A stretch of 37,523 nucleotides of DNA from an uncultured Bacteroidia bacterium (GTDB taxonomy: Bacteria; Bacteroidota; Bacteroidia; Bacteroidales; F082): NCBI GenBank assembly GCA_902802535.1, contig CADCML010000017.1, forward strand, positions 1 through 37,523, in the 5' to 3' direction. This document shows positions 1-8,493 of this stretch, piece by piece. The translations under genes were made by a program, and so were the position numbers. The notes beneath the pieces are model-generated. The model had not been told where the DNA came from. It made no database searches and was given only the letters and a program-made list of their open reading frames with translations. Position 1 is the first letter of the stretch, and the number at the start of each line of letters is the position of its first letter.

Positions 1-234
1 CACAATGCCTCAACAAGAACAGATCCGCCCACTATTGGAGGACTGAACACTCGCGCATCCGCGTACGCGCAAAGGGTGACGCATTGTCAAAGTCAGGAAT
101 ATGCCTAATGCAAGAGAAAAGTGAAGAAAGAGTGTGAGAAGAGCAAAGAAAAATGTCATCACTTGCACTTCTCAATATTCGTCGTTGTAGCTCAGAATGG
201 ATGAAAGACATGTCTTTCTAAACTCCAAACAACC
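1..234. other. Left-edge region with no confident gene
   Basis: No gene can be assigned with confidence. Two weak possibilities overlap. On the plus strand a frame open from the edge ends at a TGA at 44-46 and could be the last residues of a truncated gene. On the minus strand 159 to 10 encodes 49 residues: a hydrophobic stretch of about 24 residues followed by a short Cys-containing basic tail, a possible small membrane peptide. A perfect 16-bp palindrome, GAAAGACATGTCTTTC, lies at 203-218 just downstream of the TPM gene, but it has no T tract and is not a clear terminator. Confidence 0.2.
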
Positions 235-1800
235 CTACCATCTCCCAGAATATCCCCCGCCGCCACTACGGCCACCTCCGAATGACCCACCAAACGAACG
301 ACTCGAGGAATGGCTCGAATAGCTCCTGCCGCTTGAGGAGCTGGAAGAGCCACCACTGGAATAAGAGGTGTAATGCACCAACTTGGCAATCACCACCGAC
401 TTCGTCAGGATGTCGCCGCAATGCTGGCAGACGTAGGTTTTGAGTTTTTCGCCGTCTTGGGTATAGTTGGCCTCCTTGATGGTCTCGGTTTTCGTCAGTT
501 TCGAGGTGTACGCACCGCATTTCGCGCAGGTGAGGAACTTCTCATACTGGCTTCCGTGCTCACGAATCACAATCTCATGGCCGTTGGCGCAACAGTAAGG
601 CGTGAATTTCAAAGCCTGCAATTGGTTTTCCATGGCATGGATTTCGGGCAAGGCGAAACGGCCATCCTTCTTCAGCTCTGCATGGCATTTAGGACATTGG
701 AAATCATGGCTTTGCTCCATCCTTTTCTTGAAAACGAGTCGGTAAAAACAGCCCAACCACGGTGCCGTCCATGTGGCAATCTTGGTGCCTGGATTGTTCA
801 ACGCCTTCTCGTACACCGACTTCGGACGGATGGACTGACTCGCCAATTGGTCGGCCATCTTCAGGGCACGATGGTTCTGGCGGTAACAAATCCACGTGAG
901 GTACAAAAACAAGGTGACAATGGATACCCAATTGTAGTAGCTCGTTTCCTTGAGGTCGGGGAAAACGACTATCACGACAGCGATGACGAGGAACAAAATC
1001 ACGAAAGCGGACAGGCCTATCAACATACCGCCGAGACAGCCCTTGCCTTCCCAAGGCGAGCCCGACCAAGTGGTCTTGAAACCATTGATATAGGTGGCTC
1101 CAGCCTCCTCTGACGAACGGTAAATATCTGAAACAGCACTTTTTCTGTTATTTCGTTTGTACAACCAATAAGCGAGGCCGGCAAAAGGCAACGTAAATAG
1201 AATCATGGCAAACAACAGGAAAATGATGTTGAAATCATCGTCAAGCTCGACACCGGAATCATTGTCGTCACTTGGCAAAGTGGTGACCAGACCTAAGGGA
1301 ATCGTGCCACCGTAAACACTCACAATTTCGCCCACACCGGCACAAAGTCCTCCCTCGTAGTCGCCGGCGCGGAAATAGGGCACGATGGTGTTGGTGAAAA
1401 TGCGTTCACAGCGGGCATCTGTCAAAGTTTCTTCGGCACCATAACCTGTCTCAAACTCCAAGGCGTGCTGGTCTTCAACGAAGAGCAGCAGCACTCCGTT
1501 GTTGGTTTCGGCATCGCCAATGCCCCAATTGTTAAGTAGTTGTGTGACAAAACGTTTGGGTTCAGCGTCGCCGATGGAGCCTAAAGTCACCACAAAGACA
1601 TCGGCCTGCTCGCGGATGGCGCACAAAGCCGTGTTGATGTTCATCTCCGCGCTGTCGGAGAGGTAGTCGTCGGGGTCGGAAACGTGGATTCCGTCGCTTT
1701 CGAGTCGGGTGTTGGGCACGGTCTGCACAGTCCAGATATGCTGTGCAGAAACACTTAAAACATTGATAACCAACAATATCAACAAAGTAAACCTTTTCAT
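235..1800 (-). CDS. TPM-domain (YgcG-like) membrane protein with zinc ribbons and Ser/Gly-rich tail
   Basis: A 521-residue protein. I chose the ATG at 1800 because a signal peptide (MKRFTLLILL..., ending near residue 20) starts there; the frame is open further upstream but without a better start. A TPM domain follows at about residues 25-165, with the family-typical Pro-Asn and Asp-Pro-Asp-Asp-Tyr-Leu-Ser signature near its start. There is a transmembrane helix near residues 195-215, a second hydrophobic region near 260-305, and then Cys-x-x-Cys pairs typical of zinc ribbons. The tail is Ser-rich then Gly-rich, as in YgcG-type proteins. TPM domains of this class are membrane-anchored outside the cytoplasm; a phosphatase role is known for some relatives, but none is shown here. 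It is transcribed away from the TPR operon from an overlapping divergent promoter. Confidence 0.85.
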   Translation of the reverse strand: MKRFTLLILLVINVLSVSAQHIWTVQTVPNTRLESDGIHVSDPDDYLSDSAEMNINTALCAIREQADVFVVTLGSIGDAEPKRFVTQLLNNWGIGDAETNNGVLLLFVEDQHALEFETGYGAEETLTDARCERIFTNTIVPYFRAGDYEGGLCAGVGEIVSVYGGTIPLGLVTTLPSDDNDSGVELDDDFNIIFLLFAMILFTLPFAGLAYWLYKRNNRKSAVSDIYRSSEEAGATYINGFKTTWSGSPWEGKGCLGGMLIGLSAFVILFLVIAVVIVVFPDLKETSYYNWVSIVTLFLYLTWICYRQNHRALKMADQLASQSIRPKSVYEKALNNPGTKIATWTAPWLGCFYRLVFKKRMEQSHDFQCPKCHAELKKDGRFALPEIHAMENQLQALKFTPYCCANGHEIVIREHGSQYEKFLTCAKCGAYTSKLTKTETIKEANYTQDGEKLKTYVCQHCGDILTKSVVIAKLVHYTSYSSGGSSSSSSGRSYSSHSSSRSFGGSFGGGRSGGGGYSGRW

Positions 1801-1823
1801 GTTTTGCGATTGTTTTTGACCCA

Positions 1824-1852
1824 CAAAGATACAAAATTGCGGCATGTTTCAA
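1824..1852 (-). promoter_or_regulatory. Bacteroidota-type promoter for the TPM gene
   Basis: Read on the minus strand, TATCTTTG at 1831-1824 fits the TAnnTTTG -7 consensus, and TTG at 1852-1850 lies 18 bases upstream as a -33 element. The inferred start site is about 17 bases from the ATG at 1800. It overlaps the promoter of the opposite gene. Confidence 0.55.
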
Positions 1853-1867
1853 TTTTTACTATTTTTG
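1837..1867 (+). promoter_or_regulatory. Bacteroidota-type promoter for the TPR-export-aroE-rlmD operon
   Basis: TTG at 1837-1839 and TATTTTTG at 1860-1867 are separated by 20 bases, matching the Bacteroidota -33/-7 arrangement. The ATG follows at 1893 after a purine-rich AAGGAAAA stretch. Confidence 0.6.
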
Positions 1868-1892
1868 CAGAAAATTTCAGACAAGGAAAAAC

Positions 1893-3347
1893 ATGTTTGA
1901 GGACGAAGATTTTGAGGATTATTTTGAGGAAGAACAAGACCGAAAGGCGGCCGTCGAGAAGTATGAGTCCATGCTGGAGGCGCACAATTCGGTCTATTTC
2001 GACAGTGAGGAATTTGAATACATCATCGACCATTACACGCAACACAACCAGCTGAAACGCTCGCGACAGGCCGTGGAGATGGCAATGGCCCAGCATCCCG
2101 AAAGCAATATGCTGAAAATCAAGTATGCACGGCAGTATCTTTTGGAAAACGATGCCCAACGCGCCTTCGACATCATGCAGCACGTGGAACGCGACGACGA
2201 CGATGACCCCGACTATTTCCTCACCCTCGGTTCGTGCCTTGCCGTCTTGGGCAAGTCGAAGGAAGCCTTAGAGAACTATTTCAGCGCCCTGCCCTATTTC
2301 GACGAGGACGAAAAATTTGATCTTTACAACGCCATCGCCTACGAATACCAACGCCTGAAAAAATTCGACCTCGCCTTGGAGTTTTACAACAAAGCCCTGC
2401 CTTTCGCGGAAGACGTCGACACCCTTTACCACGAAATCCGCTGCTGCTACCTCAGCGCAGGCCGCAAGGAGGAAGCCCTTGACTATTTCCAGAACCTCAT
2501 CGACGAAGACCCGTACAACAGCAAGGCCTGGACCAACATCGGCGACGTGTACCGCATGATGGGACAATACGAGGAATCCATCGACCCTTATGAATATGCC
2601 CTCAGCATCGACCCCGAAGACCTTTGGGCAAACATGCATTTGGCAGACATCTATTACGATTTAGGCCGCTACAAGGAAGCCATCGACACCCTCGAAGAAG
2701 CCCTGCGCAACGGTGTGGAAACCTCCATGATTCACACCACCATCGGCGACTGTTACTACCGGCTCAACGACATCCAAACGGCTGAGGTCCACTTCAAAAA
2801 GGCTATCGAAATCAATCCTATGGCCAGCGGAGGCTATGCCGGTCTGGGCTACGTGTGCAGCGACCTCGGCAACAGCCGCAAGGCCATCAAATACTTCGAG
2901 AAAGCCTGTCAATTGGAGCCGTGGGAAACCGACCACCTCTATTCCATCGCTACTGACTACATGAAGCTCAAGGAATACGACAAGGCGATGGAACAGCTGC
3001 GCAAAATACAGGAAATGACGCCCTGCGACGCCGATGCCTACTACTACATCGCCGACCTATACGGACAACAGGACAAAATCGACGAGGCCATCAACACCAT
3101 CAAGTTCGGGCTGCTGCAAACCGACAACGACTCGGCCTTGCTATACCTGTTGGCCTACGCCTATTTCGTCAAAGGCCTACGCCCGCAAGCCCTCGAAGCC
3201 CTCGACCAAGCCTTGGACGCCGACTTCGACGTGTGGCCCGACTTCTTAGAATACGACAGGGAACTGTTAGCCAACGACAACGACATCCTCGAACTCATCG
3301 AACAACACAAGCAAAAACAACAAGCCACCAATACTGGCAACGAATAG
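1893..3347 (+). CDS. Tetratricopeptide-repeat protein
   Basis: A 484-residue protein without signal peptide or membrane segment, so probably cytoplasmic. After an acidic amino-terminal stretch rich in Glu and Asp, nearly the whole length consists of 34-residue TPR units with the usual pattern (small residues at positions 8 and 20, Tyr at 11, Pro near 32). Clear units read AWTNIGDVYRMMGQYEESID and LWANMHLADIYYDLGRYKEA. About ten units form a superhelical protein-interaction scaffold; no enzymatic domain is visible. It is the first gene of an operon, 6 bp before the membrane protein gene. Its partner cannot be predicted from sequence. Confidence 0.9.
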   Translation: MFEDEDFEDYFEEEQDRKAAVEKYESMLEAHNSVYFDSEEFEYIIDHYTQHNQLKRSRQAVEMAMAQHPESNMLKIKYARQYLLENDAQRAFDIMQHVERDDDDDPDYFLTLGSCLAVLGKSKEALENYFSALPYFDEDEKFDLYNAIAYEYQRLKKFDLALEFYNKALPFAEDVDTLYHEIRCCYLSAGRKEEALDYFQNLIDEDPYNSKAWTNIGDVYRMMGQYEESIDPYEYALSIDPEDLWANMHLADIYYDLGRYKEAIDTLEEALRNGVETSMIHTTIGDCYYRLNDIQTAEVHFKKAIEINPMASGGYAGLGYVCSDLGNSRKAIKYFEKACQLEPWETDHLYSIATDYMKLKEYDKAMEQLRKIQEMTPCDADAYYYIADLYGQQDKIDEAINTIKFGLLQTDNDSALLYLLAYAYFVKGLRPQALEALDQALDADFDVWPDFLEYDRELLANDNDILELIEQHKQKQQATNTGNE

Positions 3348-3353
3348 TCACGC

Positions 3354-3848
3354 ATGAAAAACTACCTTTACATTTTCCTCATCGCCATGGTGCCGCTCAT
3401 CGAGTTGCGCGGCGCACTGCCCGTGGCCTACGGCATCCATGCCGCCAACCCCGATTTCAGCCTCCTCTGGAGCTACATCATCATCGCCATCGGCAACATG
3501 CTGCCCGTGCCCTTCATCTATTTCTTCGCCCGCAAGGTGCTGGATTGGGGCAAAGACAGCAAAATACGTATTTTCAGCAGGTTCTGCCACTGGTGCCTCG
3601 AAAAAGGCGAGAAAGGTGGCGAGAAGCTGCAAGCCAAGGCGGGTCGCGGACTGTATTGGGCTTTGCTGCTCTTCGTCGGCATACCCTTGCCTGGCACTGG
3701 CGCCTGGACTGGCACCCTCGCTGCCAGCTTCTTGGACATGGATTTCAAGAAAAGCGTGCTCGCCGTCGTTGGAGGCGTGGTGCTTGCAAGCATAATTGTT
3801 GGCGTAATTTGCACGTTAGGATTTGGGGCGATTTTCGGGATTGGATAA
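3354..3848 (+). CDS. Small multidrug-export-type integral membrane protein (COG2426-like)
   Basis: A 164-residue hydrophobic protein with about four membrane segments. The amino-terminal signature is IPLIELRGALP-like (seen as MVPLIELRGALPVAYGI), and a Gly/Pro-rich motif GIPLPGTGAWTGTLAAS sits near residues 108-124. Both are characteristic of the family named 'small multi-drug export protein'. The family name is historical; transport of drugs is not established for most members, so the substrate is unknown. The gene starts 6 bp after the TPR gene and ends 9 bp before aroE, consistent with one transcript. Confidence 0.8.
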   Translation: MKNYLYIFLIAMVPLIELRGALPVAYGIHAANPDFSLLWSYIIIAIGNMLPVPFIYFFARKVLDWGKDSKIRIFSRFCHWCLEKGEKGGEKLQAKAGRGLYWALLLFVGIPLPGTGAWTGTLAASFLDMDFKKSVLAVVGGVVLASIIVGVICTLGFGAIFGIG

Positions 3849-3857
3849 GTATAAGTT

Positions 3858-4595
3858 ATGAAACGCTACGGACTCATAGGACACCCGCTAAAACATTCCT
3901 ATTCAAGGGATTTCTTCACGGGAAAATTCGAATACGAAGGCTTGGATTGCCGCTACCAGAACTTCGACCTCAAGACGATTGAGGAGCTCCATGAGGTGCT
4001 GGAACGCTATCCCGACCTCTGTGGCTTCAATGTGACCATTCCTTACAAGGAAGCCATCATTCCCTTACTCGATGAGATTGACACCGTCGCCAAAGAAGTC
4101 GGTGCGGTCAATGTGGTGAAGATAACGGACGGCAAGCTAAAAGGCTACAACACAGATGTCTACGGGTTTACCCTACTGCTTGAAAGAGCCCTCAAAAGTC
4201 GGGAAATCGGCCATGCCTTGGTGTTGGGCACAGGCGGTGCATCGAAAGCGGTGCAATACGTTTTGAAGCAAAAAGGCATCCCCTTCGCCACCGTCAGCCG
4301 CAGCGCGGAAAAGGGCAATCATACCTACGATACCCTGACCGACGACATCCTGCGGCAGAGCCACCTTATTATTAATGCGACCCCGTTGGGCATGTTCCCG
4401 CAAATCGACAACTTCCCCGACCTCCACTATCAGGCGCTGAGCAAAAACCACATCCTCATCGACTTGATTTACAACCCGAAAGAAACCGCTTTCATGGAAC
4501 TGGGCAAGACTTGGGGCGCAAAGGTGTATAACGGAATGCAAATGTTTGAGGAACAGGCGAAAAAAACTTGGGAGTTATGGCAAGAAACAAAGTAA
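3858..4595 (+). CDS. aroE: Shikimate dehydrogenase
   Basis: A 245-residue enzyme that reduces 3-dehydroshikimate to shikimate with NADPH in aromatic amino acid biosynthesis (cytoplasm). Substrate-binding Ser14 and Ser16 lie in HSYSRDFF. The catalytic pair is Lys64 (in NVTIPYKEA) and Asp100 (in GYNTDVYGF); Asn85 is also present. The nucleotide-binding loop GTGGAS is at residues 124-129. Length is slightly short but within the family's range (about 245-290), as in other Bacteroidota. The next gene, rlmD, starts inside its 3' end (19 bp overlap). The next pathway enzyme, aroK, is at 11971-12477 in a different operon. Confidence 0.95.
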   Translation: MKRYGLIGHPLKHSYSRDFFTGKFEYEGLDCRYQNFDLKTIEELHEVLERYPDLCGFNVTIPYKEAIIPLLDEIDTVAKEVGAVNVVKITDGKLKGYNTDVYGFTLLLERALKSREIGHALVLGTGGASKAVQYVLKQKGIPFATVSRSAEKGNHTYDTLTDDILRQSHLIINATPLGMFPQIDNFPDLHYQALSKNHILIDLIYNPKETAFMELGKTWGAKVYNGMQMFEEQAKKTWELWQETK

Positions 4596-6013
4596 AACGA
4601 GTACCCGAATATTTGGAGGACGTGGAAATCATCGACGCTGGCTCGGAAGGCATGTCGGTGGCCAAGCCTGAAGGGCGCGTGGTCTTCATTCCTTTTGGTG
4701 TTCCTGGCGACGTGGTCGACATCGAGGTGTATAAACGCAAGAAGAACTACTTTGAAGGCAAGATATTGAATTTCAAGCGAATGTCTGACAAGCGCACTAA
4801 ACCCGTTTGCCAGCATTTCGGGCTCTGCGGCGGCTGCAAGTGGCAACACATGGCCTACGAATGGCAGACCTACTACAAGCAGAAACAGGTGAAGGACAAC
4901 TTCGACCGCATCGGGAAAATCGAATACCCCGAAATCAGGCCGATCTTGGGCTGCGAGAAACAATTTGCCTACCGCAACAAATTAGAATACACCTTCTCGA
5001 ATCGCAAGTGGCTCACTGACGGTGCCCCTACAGGCACGCATAACGAAGACGACTGCAAAGGCCTCGGCTTCCACCTGCCCCAACTCTTCGACCGTGTGGT
5101 GGACATCGAGCAATGCCACCTACAGGCCGATCCGTCGAACGCCATCCGTCTGTTTGTCAGGCGGTTCACGATGGAGCGAGGACTGCCCTACTACAACTTC
5201 CGCGCCCACGAAGGTCTGATGCGCAACCTCGTCATCCGCTGCAACTCGAAGGGCGAGTTTATGGTCATCGTCGTCATCGGCGAGGAGAACGACATAGTGC
5301 GTCACGAGCTGATGCCCGCTTTGGAGATGGCTTTCCCTCAAATCGTTTCGTTGCTGCTCGTCATCAACCCAAAGCTCAACGACATCATCAACGACTTGCC
5401 GTTTGAATGCCTGAAAGGCGAGCCTTACCTCATCGAAACGATGGCTTCGCCACGTCCCGGCCACGACGACCTGAAGTTTCGCATCGGTCCGGTGTCATTT
5501 TTCCAAACCAATGTGTATCAAGCGGAAAGGCTCTACAAAGCCGCCTTCGACCTCGCCAATGTGCAAGGTGACGAGCTAATGTACGACCTTTACACCGGCA
5601 CAGGCACTATCGCGCAATATTTCTCGCGTTTCGTGAAGAAAGTCGTGGGCATTGAATACGTGGAGGCCGCCATCGCCGATGCCAAGATGAACGCAGAAAT
5701 CAACGGCATCACCAACTGCAAGTTCTACGCCGGCGACATGGCCAAAGTCTTCACCGACGACTTCATCGCCACCAACGGCAGCCCCGACCTCATCGTCACC
5801 GACCCGCCGCGTGCGGGCATGGCCGAGAAAGTGGTCGAGCAACTATTGAAGATTCGAGCTAAGAAAATCGTCTACGTCAGCTGCAACCCCGCCACACAGG
5901 CCCGTGACTTGCAATTATTAGATTCTGCTTACAAGGTCATGGCGGTGCAGCCTGTCGATATGTTCCCGCATACACAGCATGTGGAGAACGTAACATTGTT
6001 AGAGTTAAAATGA
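4577..6013 (+). CDS. rlmD: 23S rRNA (uracil-5-)-methyltransferase, RlmD/RumA family
   Basis: A 478-residue SAM-dependent RNA methyltransferase. I chose the ATG at 4577 over an upstream in-frame TTG because GGGAG lies just before it; the gene overlaps aroE by 19 bp. An amino-terminal TRAM RNA-binding domain covers about residues 12-68. It is followed by a 4Fe-4S cysteine cluster, Cys78, Cys84 and Cys87 (CGGCKW) plus a later Cys in DIEQCHL. The SAM-binding motif is YDLYTGTGTIAQYFS and the catalytic cysteine is in YVSCNPATQARDL. The Fe-S cluster places it with RlmD/RumA, which makes m5U1939 in 23S rRNA, but in this phylum the exact target uridine is inferred. It is the last gene of the operon; its stop codon is part of the terminator stem. 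Confidence 0.9.
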   Translation: MARNKVKRVPEYLEDVEIIDAGSEGMSVAKPEGRVVFIPFGVPGDVVDIEVYKRKKNYFEGKILNFKRMSDKRTKPVCQHFGLCGGCKWQHMAYEWQTYYKQKQVKDNFDRIGKIEYPEIRPILGCEKQFAYRNKLEYTFSNRKWLTDGAPTGTHNEDDCKGLGFHLPQLFDRVVDIEQCHLQADPSNAIRLFVRRFTMERGLPYYNFRAHEGLMRNLVIRCNSKGEFMVIVVIGEENDIVRHELMPALEMAFPQIVSLLLVINPKLNDIINDLPFECLKGEPYLIETMASPRPGHDDLKFRIGPVSFFQTNVYQAERLYKAAFDLANVQGDELMYDLYTGTGTIAQYFSRFVKKVVGIEYVEAAIADAKMNAEINGITNCKFYAGDMAKVFTDDFIATNGSPDLIVTDPPRAGMAEKVVEQLLKIRAKKIVYVSCNPATQARDLQLLDSAYKVMAVQPVDMFPHTQHVENVTLLELK

Positions 6014-6038
6014 AAAAAGCGCCAAATGGCGCTTTTTT
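6013..6038. terminator. Symmetric bidirectional terminator
   Basis: Six A, then GCGCC, loop AAAT, GGCGC, then six T: a perfect inverted repeat that acts as an intrinsic terminator in both directions. Its first base is the last base of the rlmD stop codon and its last base belongs to the stop codon of the convergent peptidase gene. Confidence 0.9.
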
Positions 6039-7858
6039 CATTTCACGACAACACTCCTGGTCACCACACCCTTCGAGGTAACAATTTGTAGTGTGTATAG
6101 CCCTGATTTATAATTCCCAACAGAAAGCACGAACTGGTCGTCGGTCATTTCCTTCGTCTCGACCAACTGTCCCATCGCATTGTAAACGGAAACTCTTTGC
6201 AGACCATTCGCGACGATATTCAACTGGCTTTCAGCGGGATTCGGGTAAACGAAAGCCTTATCCGCATTCATCTCATTGATGCCAGTAGGCTGTCCCTCTC
6301 CAATCAAGGTCTCGGAAGGAGCCTCGCAACCATCACTATACACAGCCATGATGTAATACTCCGCTTGGGCGCCCTCGGTAATGGTATCCGTATAATTATG
6401 GACATCGTTTTCCAATGTGGCAATCAAGGCATTATCACGATACACTTCGAAATGCTGGAGCTCGCCCGTCGAGCCTTCTTCCGGAGCATCCCAGTACAAA
6501 AACAGCCATGACATATCTTTCCAAATCGGATATTCAATGGTGAAACCCGTCACTGGATTGCAATACACCTGAGGCGTCTCACCCACAGGATTGGCAATCT
6601 CCGCAAGGCAAGCAATGTTCATCTGGCAGTATTGCTGCGACATCTCGAAACTGTTCACGCTCATGCCGATAAGATCGTTGACCGTATGGATGTAGGGGCT
6701 GTAGTTCTGGTAGTCCTCAAAAGGATAAATGCCCATGTAACCGTGGTTGTTGAACGAAGTGTGGTCGCTGTCGCCCTCGTTGAAGTTAACGTGACGGATG
6801 GGCAACTCGGGATAATACACCTCACCGACATTCATGTAATACGTGCCGATGGGCTCCACCGAATTCGGATAGATGCAGTCGATGTGGATTTGGTCGCCGT
6901 AGAGGTAGCCGTTCATGTCGTTGTTGAAGTAGCCGATGATGTCCATGCCTTCCTGCTGGCAACGCGAGGCGTAGGCTTCGCTGCCGTACAGACCCATCTC
7001 CTCACAGCCGTAAGCGCAATAGACAATGCTGTACTCAAACTCATATTGGGTCAAAATCCTCGCGCTCTCCAACACGCTGGCCACGCCCGTGGCGTTGTCG
7101 TCGGCACCAGGAGCCAGACCGCCGCCAAAAGCATCCCAAGAGAAGGAGTCGAAGTGGCTGCCACACACCACGTAAGTATCAGGATAGAGCGTACCGCGCT
7201 GGATACCAATGACATTGGGCGCAGCCTGTCCACTACCCAACCAAGTGTTGGCATAGAAAGGCTGTTGTTCCACTTCAAGCCCCAAGGCTTGCATACGGCC
7301 CGCAATCCAATCCGAAGCGGCAAAAGCGTTGTCGGAATTCCACAAACGCTGGCCGTAGTCCTGCAAGTGCTGCACGGTGGCTTCCAATGAGTCCATATTT
7401 ACTTGGTCGAGCATCACGCGGATGGTGGGGTTCACCTCGGTTACGACAGGAAAATCGCGGCTGAGGCGAGGCAAACGGGCCTCCTTGTTGAAAATAGCCA
7501 CTGCGCCATCGTTCTTGTAAGGCGTTGCACTACCTTTAAATATCACATAATCATTTGTTTGCAGCATGGCTTCTTTTCCTACGAGATAGACCTGCTGCTC
7601 CGTTTTCGGGCAATACACCAAGGTATAGACCTCGTTGCCGTCAAAAGCCTGACGGTCAATGAGGATCATTGTATTGGCATCGAAATTCGTCGCTGTGGCG
7701 AACACCTCGGAATTGTTGTAGTAATGCACCGTCAAGTTAGGGTCGTTGAAGATTTTTTCCAACTCTGAACGGTTTGAGTAAGAGATTCTTACAAGGTCTT
7801 TGGCCATCATCGCCGACGACAGCATCAAAGCGAGCAATAAAATGCAAATCCTTTTCAT
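6038..7858 (-). CDS. Secreted M28-family zinc aminopeptidase with T9SS sorting tail
   Basis: A 606-residue exported metallopeptidase. A signal peptide covers residues 1-19 and a pro-region follows to about 175. The M28 catalytic domain spans roughly 176-430. Its two-zinc ligands are all recognisable: His235 (CGSHFDS), bridging Asp253 (PGADDNATG), Glu287 with catalytic Glu286 (GCEEMGLYGS), Asp314 (FNNDMNG) and His391 (YIHTVNDLIG). A fibronectin-III-like domain follows at about 445-530. The carboxy-terminal domain, beginning at AFVYPNPAESQLNI and ending in VVVK, matches type IX secretion sorting domains, so the enzyme is probably exported through the outer membrane and released or anchored there. 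It would remove amino-terminal residues from extracellular peptides. It stands alone, with its own promoter and the shared terminator. Confidence 0.92.
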   Translation of the reverse strand: MKRICILLLALMLSSAMMAKDLVRISYSNRSELEKIFNDPNLTVHYYNNSEVFATATNFDANTMILIDRQAFDGNEVYTLVYCPKTEQQVYLVGKEAMLQTNDYVIFKGSATPYKNDGAVAIFNKEARLPRLSRDFPVVTEVNPTIRVMLDQVNMDSLEATVQHLQDYGQRLWNSDNAFAASDWIAGRMQALGLEVEQQPFYANTWLGSGQAAPNVIGIQRGTLYPDTYVVCGSHFDSFSWDAFGGGLAPGADDNATGVASVLESARILTQYEFEYSIVYCAYGCEEMGLYGSEAYASRCQQEGMDIIGYFNNDMNGYLYGDQIHIDCIYPNSVEPIGTYYMNVGEVYYPELPIRHVNFNEGDSDHTSFNNHGYMGIYPFEDYQNYSPYIHTVNDLIGMSVNSFEMSQQYCQMNIACLAEIANPVGETPQVYCNPVTGFTIEYPIWKDMSWLFLYWDAPEEGSTGELQHFEVYRDNALIATLENDVHNYTDTITEGAQAEYYIMAVYSDGCEAPSETLIGEGQPTGINEMNADKAFVYPNPAESQLNIVANGLQRVSVYNAMGQLVETKEMTDDQFVLSVGNYKSGLYTLQIVTSKGVVTRSVVVK

Positions 7859-7892
7859 GACATATAGTTTTAGTTAATATTAATTTCGGTGA

Positions 7893-7900
7893 CAAAAATA
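7893..7900 (-). promoter_or_regulatory. -7 promoter box for the M28 peptidase
   Basis: TATTTTTG on the minus strand fits TAnnTTTG, 35 bases upstream of the ATG. No good -33 element is seen at the right distance, so the call rests on the -7 box alone. Confidence 0.4.
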
Positions 7901-8012
7901 GGCAATAAATAACATACGCATGAGATTTTTTGTCCTTATTTTGAAAAAAACATCCACCGATTCCCATTGCCCTATTATGCGTTTTGGCAATTCAATGTTA
8001 AGGTTTTTGTGT

Positions 8013-8180
8013 GTAGGGGCGCACCCGCGTGTGCGCCCTATTGCCCATAACGACGAACGCATTATTGAGGGCGGACACGTTTATAACAAAGGCGGACACG
8101 TTTATAACAAAGGCGGACACGTTCATAACAAAGGCGGACACGTTTTATAACAAGGGCGGACACATGGGTCCGCCCCTACA
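8013..8180. repeat. REP-like array 1: palindrome, four 21-22 bp units, palindrome
   Basis: Begins with a 28-bp palindrome at 8013-8040 (arms GGGGCGCAC / GTGCGCCC). After a 28-bp spacer come four tandem units of GGCGGACACGTTTATAACAA type starting at 8070, 8091, 8112 and 8133. It closes with a second palindrome (GGGCGGACACATGGGTCCGC..., 8154-8180). Each unit repeats the left half of the closing palindrome plus an A/T-rich linker. Together with array 2 it fills the 645-bp gap between the peptidase and nuclease genes; the remaining sequence (7861-8012, 8181-8260) shows nothing else recognisable. Confidence 0.9.
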
Positions 8181-8260
8181 ACACCCCGAATCCAAACATT
8201 CGCCAATTCCATATATGCACCATGGCGATTTGGTATTGGGTTTTATTGACGGATTGCACG

Positions 8261-8493
8261 GTAGGGGCGCACCCGCGTGTGCGCCCTATTGCCCATAACG
8301 ACGAACGCATTATTGAGGGCGGACACGTTTATAACAAAGGCGGACACGTTCATAACAAAGGCGGACACGTTTTATAACAAGGGCGGACACGTTTTATAAC
8401 AAGGGCGGACACGTTTTATAACAAGGGCGGACACGTTTATAACAAGGGCGGACACGTTTATAACAAGGGCGGACACATGGGTCCGCCCCTACA
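8261..8493. repeat. REP-like array 2: palindrome, seven 21-22 bp units, palindrome
   Basis: Starts with the same palindrome (8261-8288) and the same 28-bp spacer as array 1. Seven tandem units follow, starting at 8318, 8339, 8360, 8382, 8404, 8426 and 8447, and the closing palindrome is at 8467-8493. The units differ only in one T (GTTTATAA or GTTTTATAA), one C and an A/G before the next unit. The end touches the hairpin at the stop codon of the DUF262 gene. There are no unique spacers between units, so it is not a CRISPR array. Confidence 0.9.

Noticed and set aside
184-235. tRNA gene suggested by GTAGCTCAG near the left edge
   Set aside because: There is no matching GAGC for the D stem, no T-loop (GGTTCGA) and no acceptor stem pairing.
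6632-7390. Plus-strand frame of 252 codons rich in Val and His opposite the M28 peptidase
   Set aside because: Its composition is that of a reverse-complement shadow, and the peptidase with all zinc ligands lies on the other strand.
7920-8298. Short plus-strand frames through the repeat arrays encoding repeated GGHVYNK-like peptides
   Set aside because: They consist of translated tandem repeats without start signals. Several frames stay open simply because the unit lacks stop codons in those frames.
8069-8493. CRISPR array
   Set aside because: The 21-22 bp units follow each other directly with no unique spacers, and no cas genes are present in the window.
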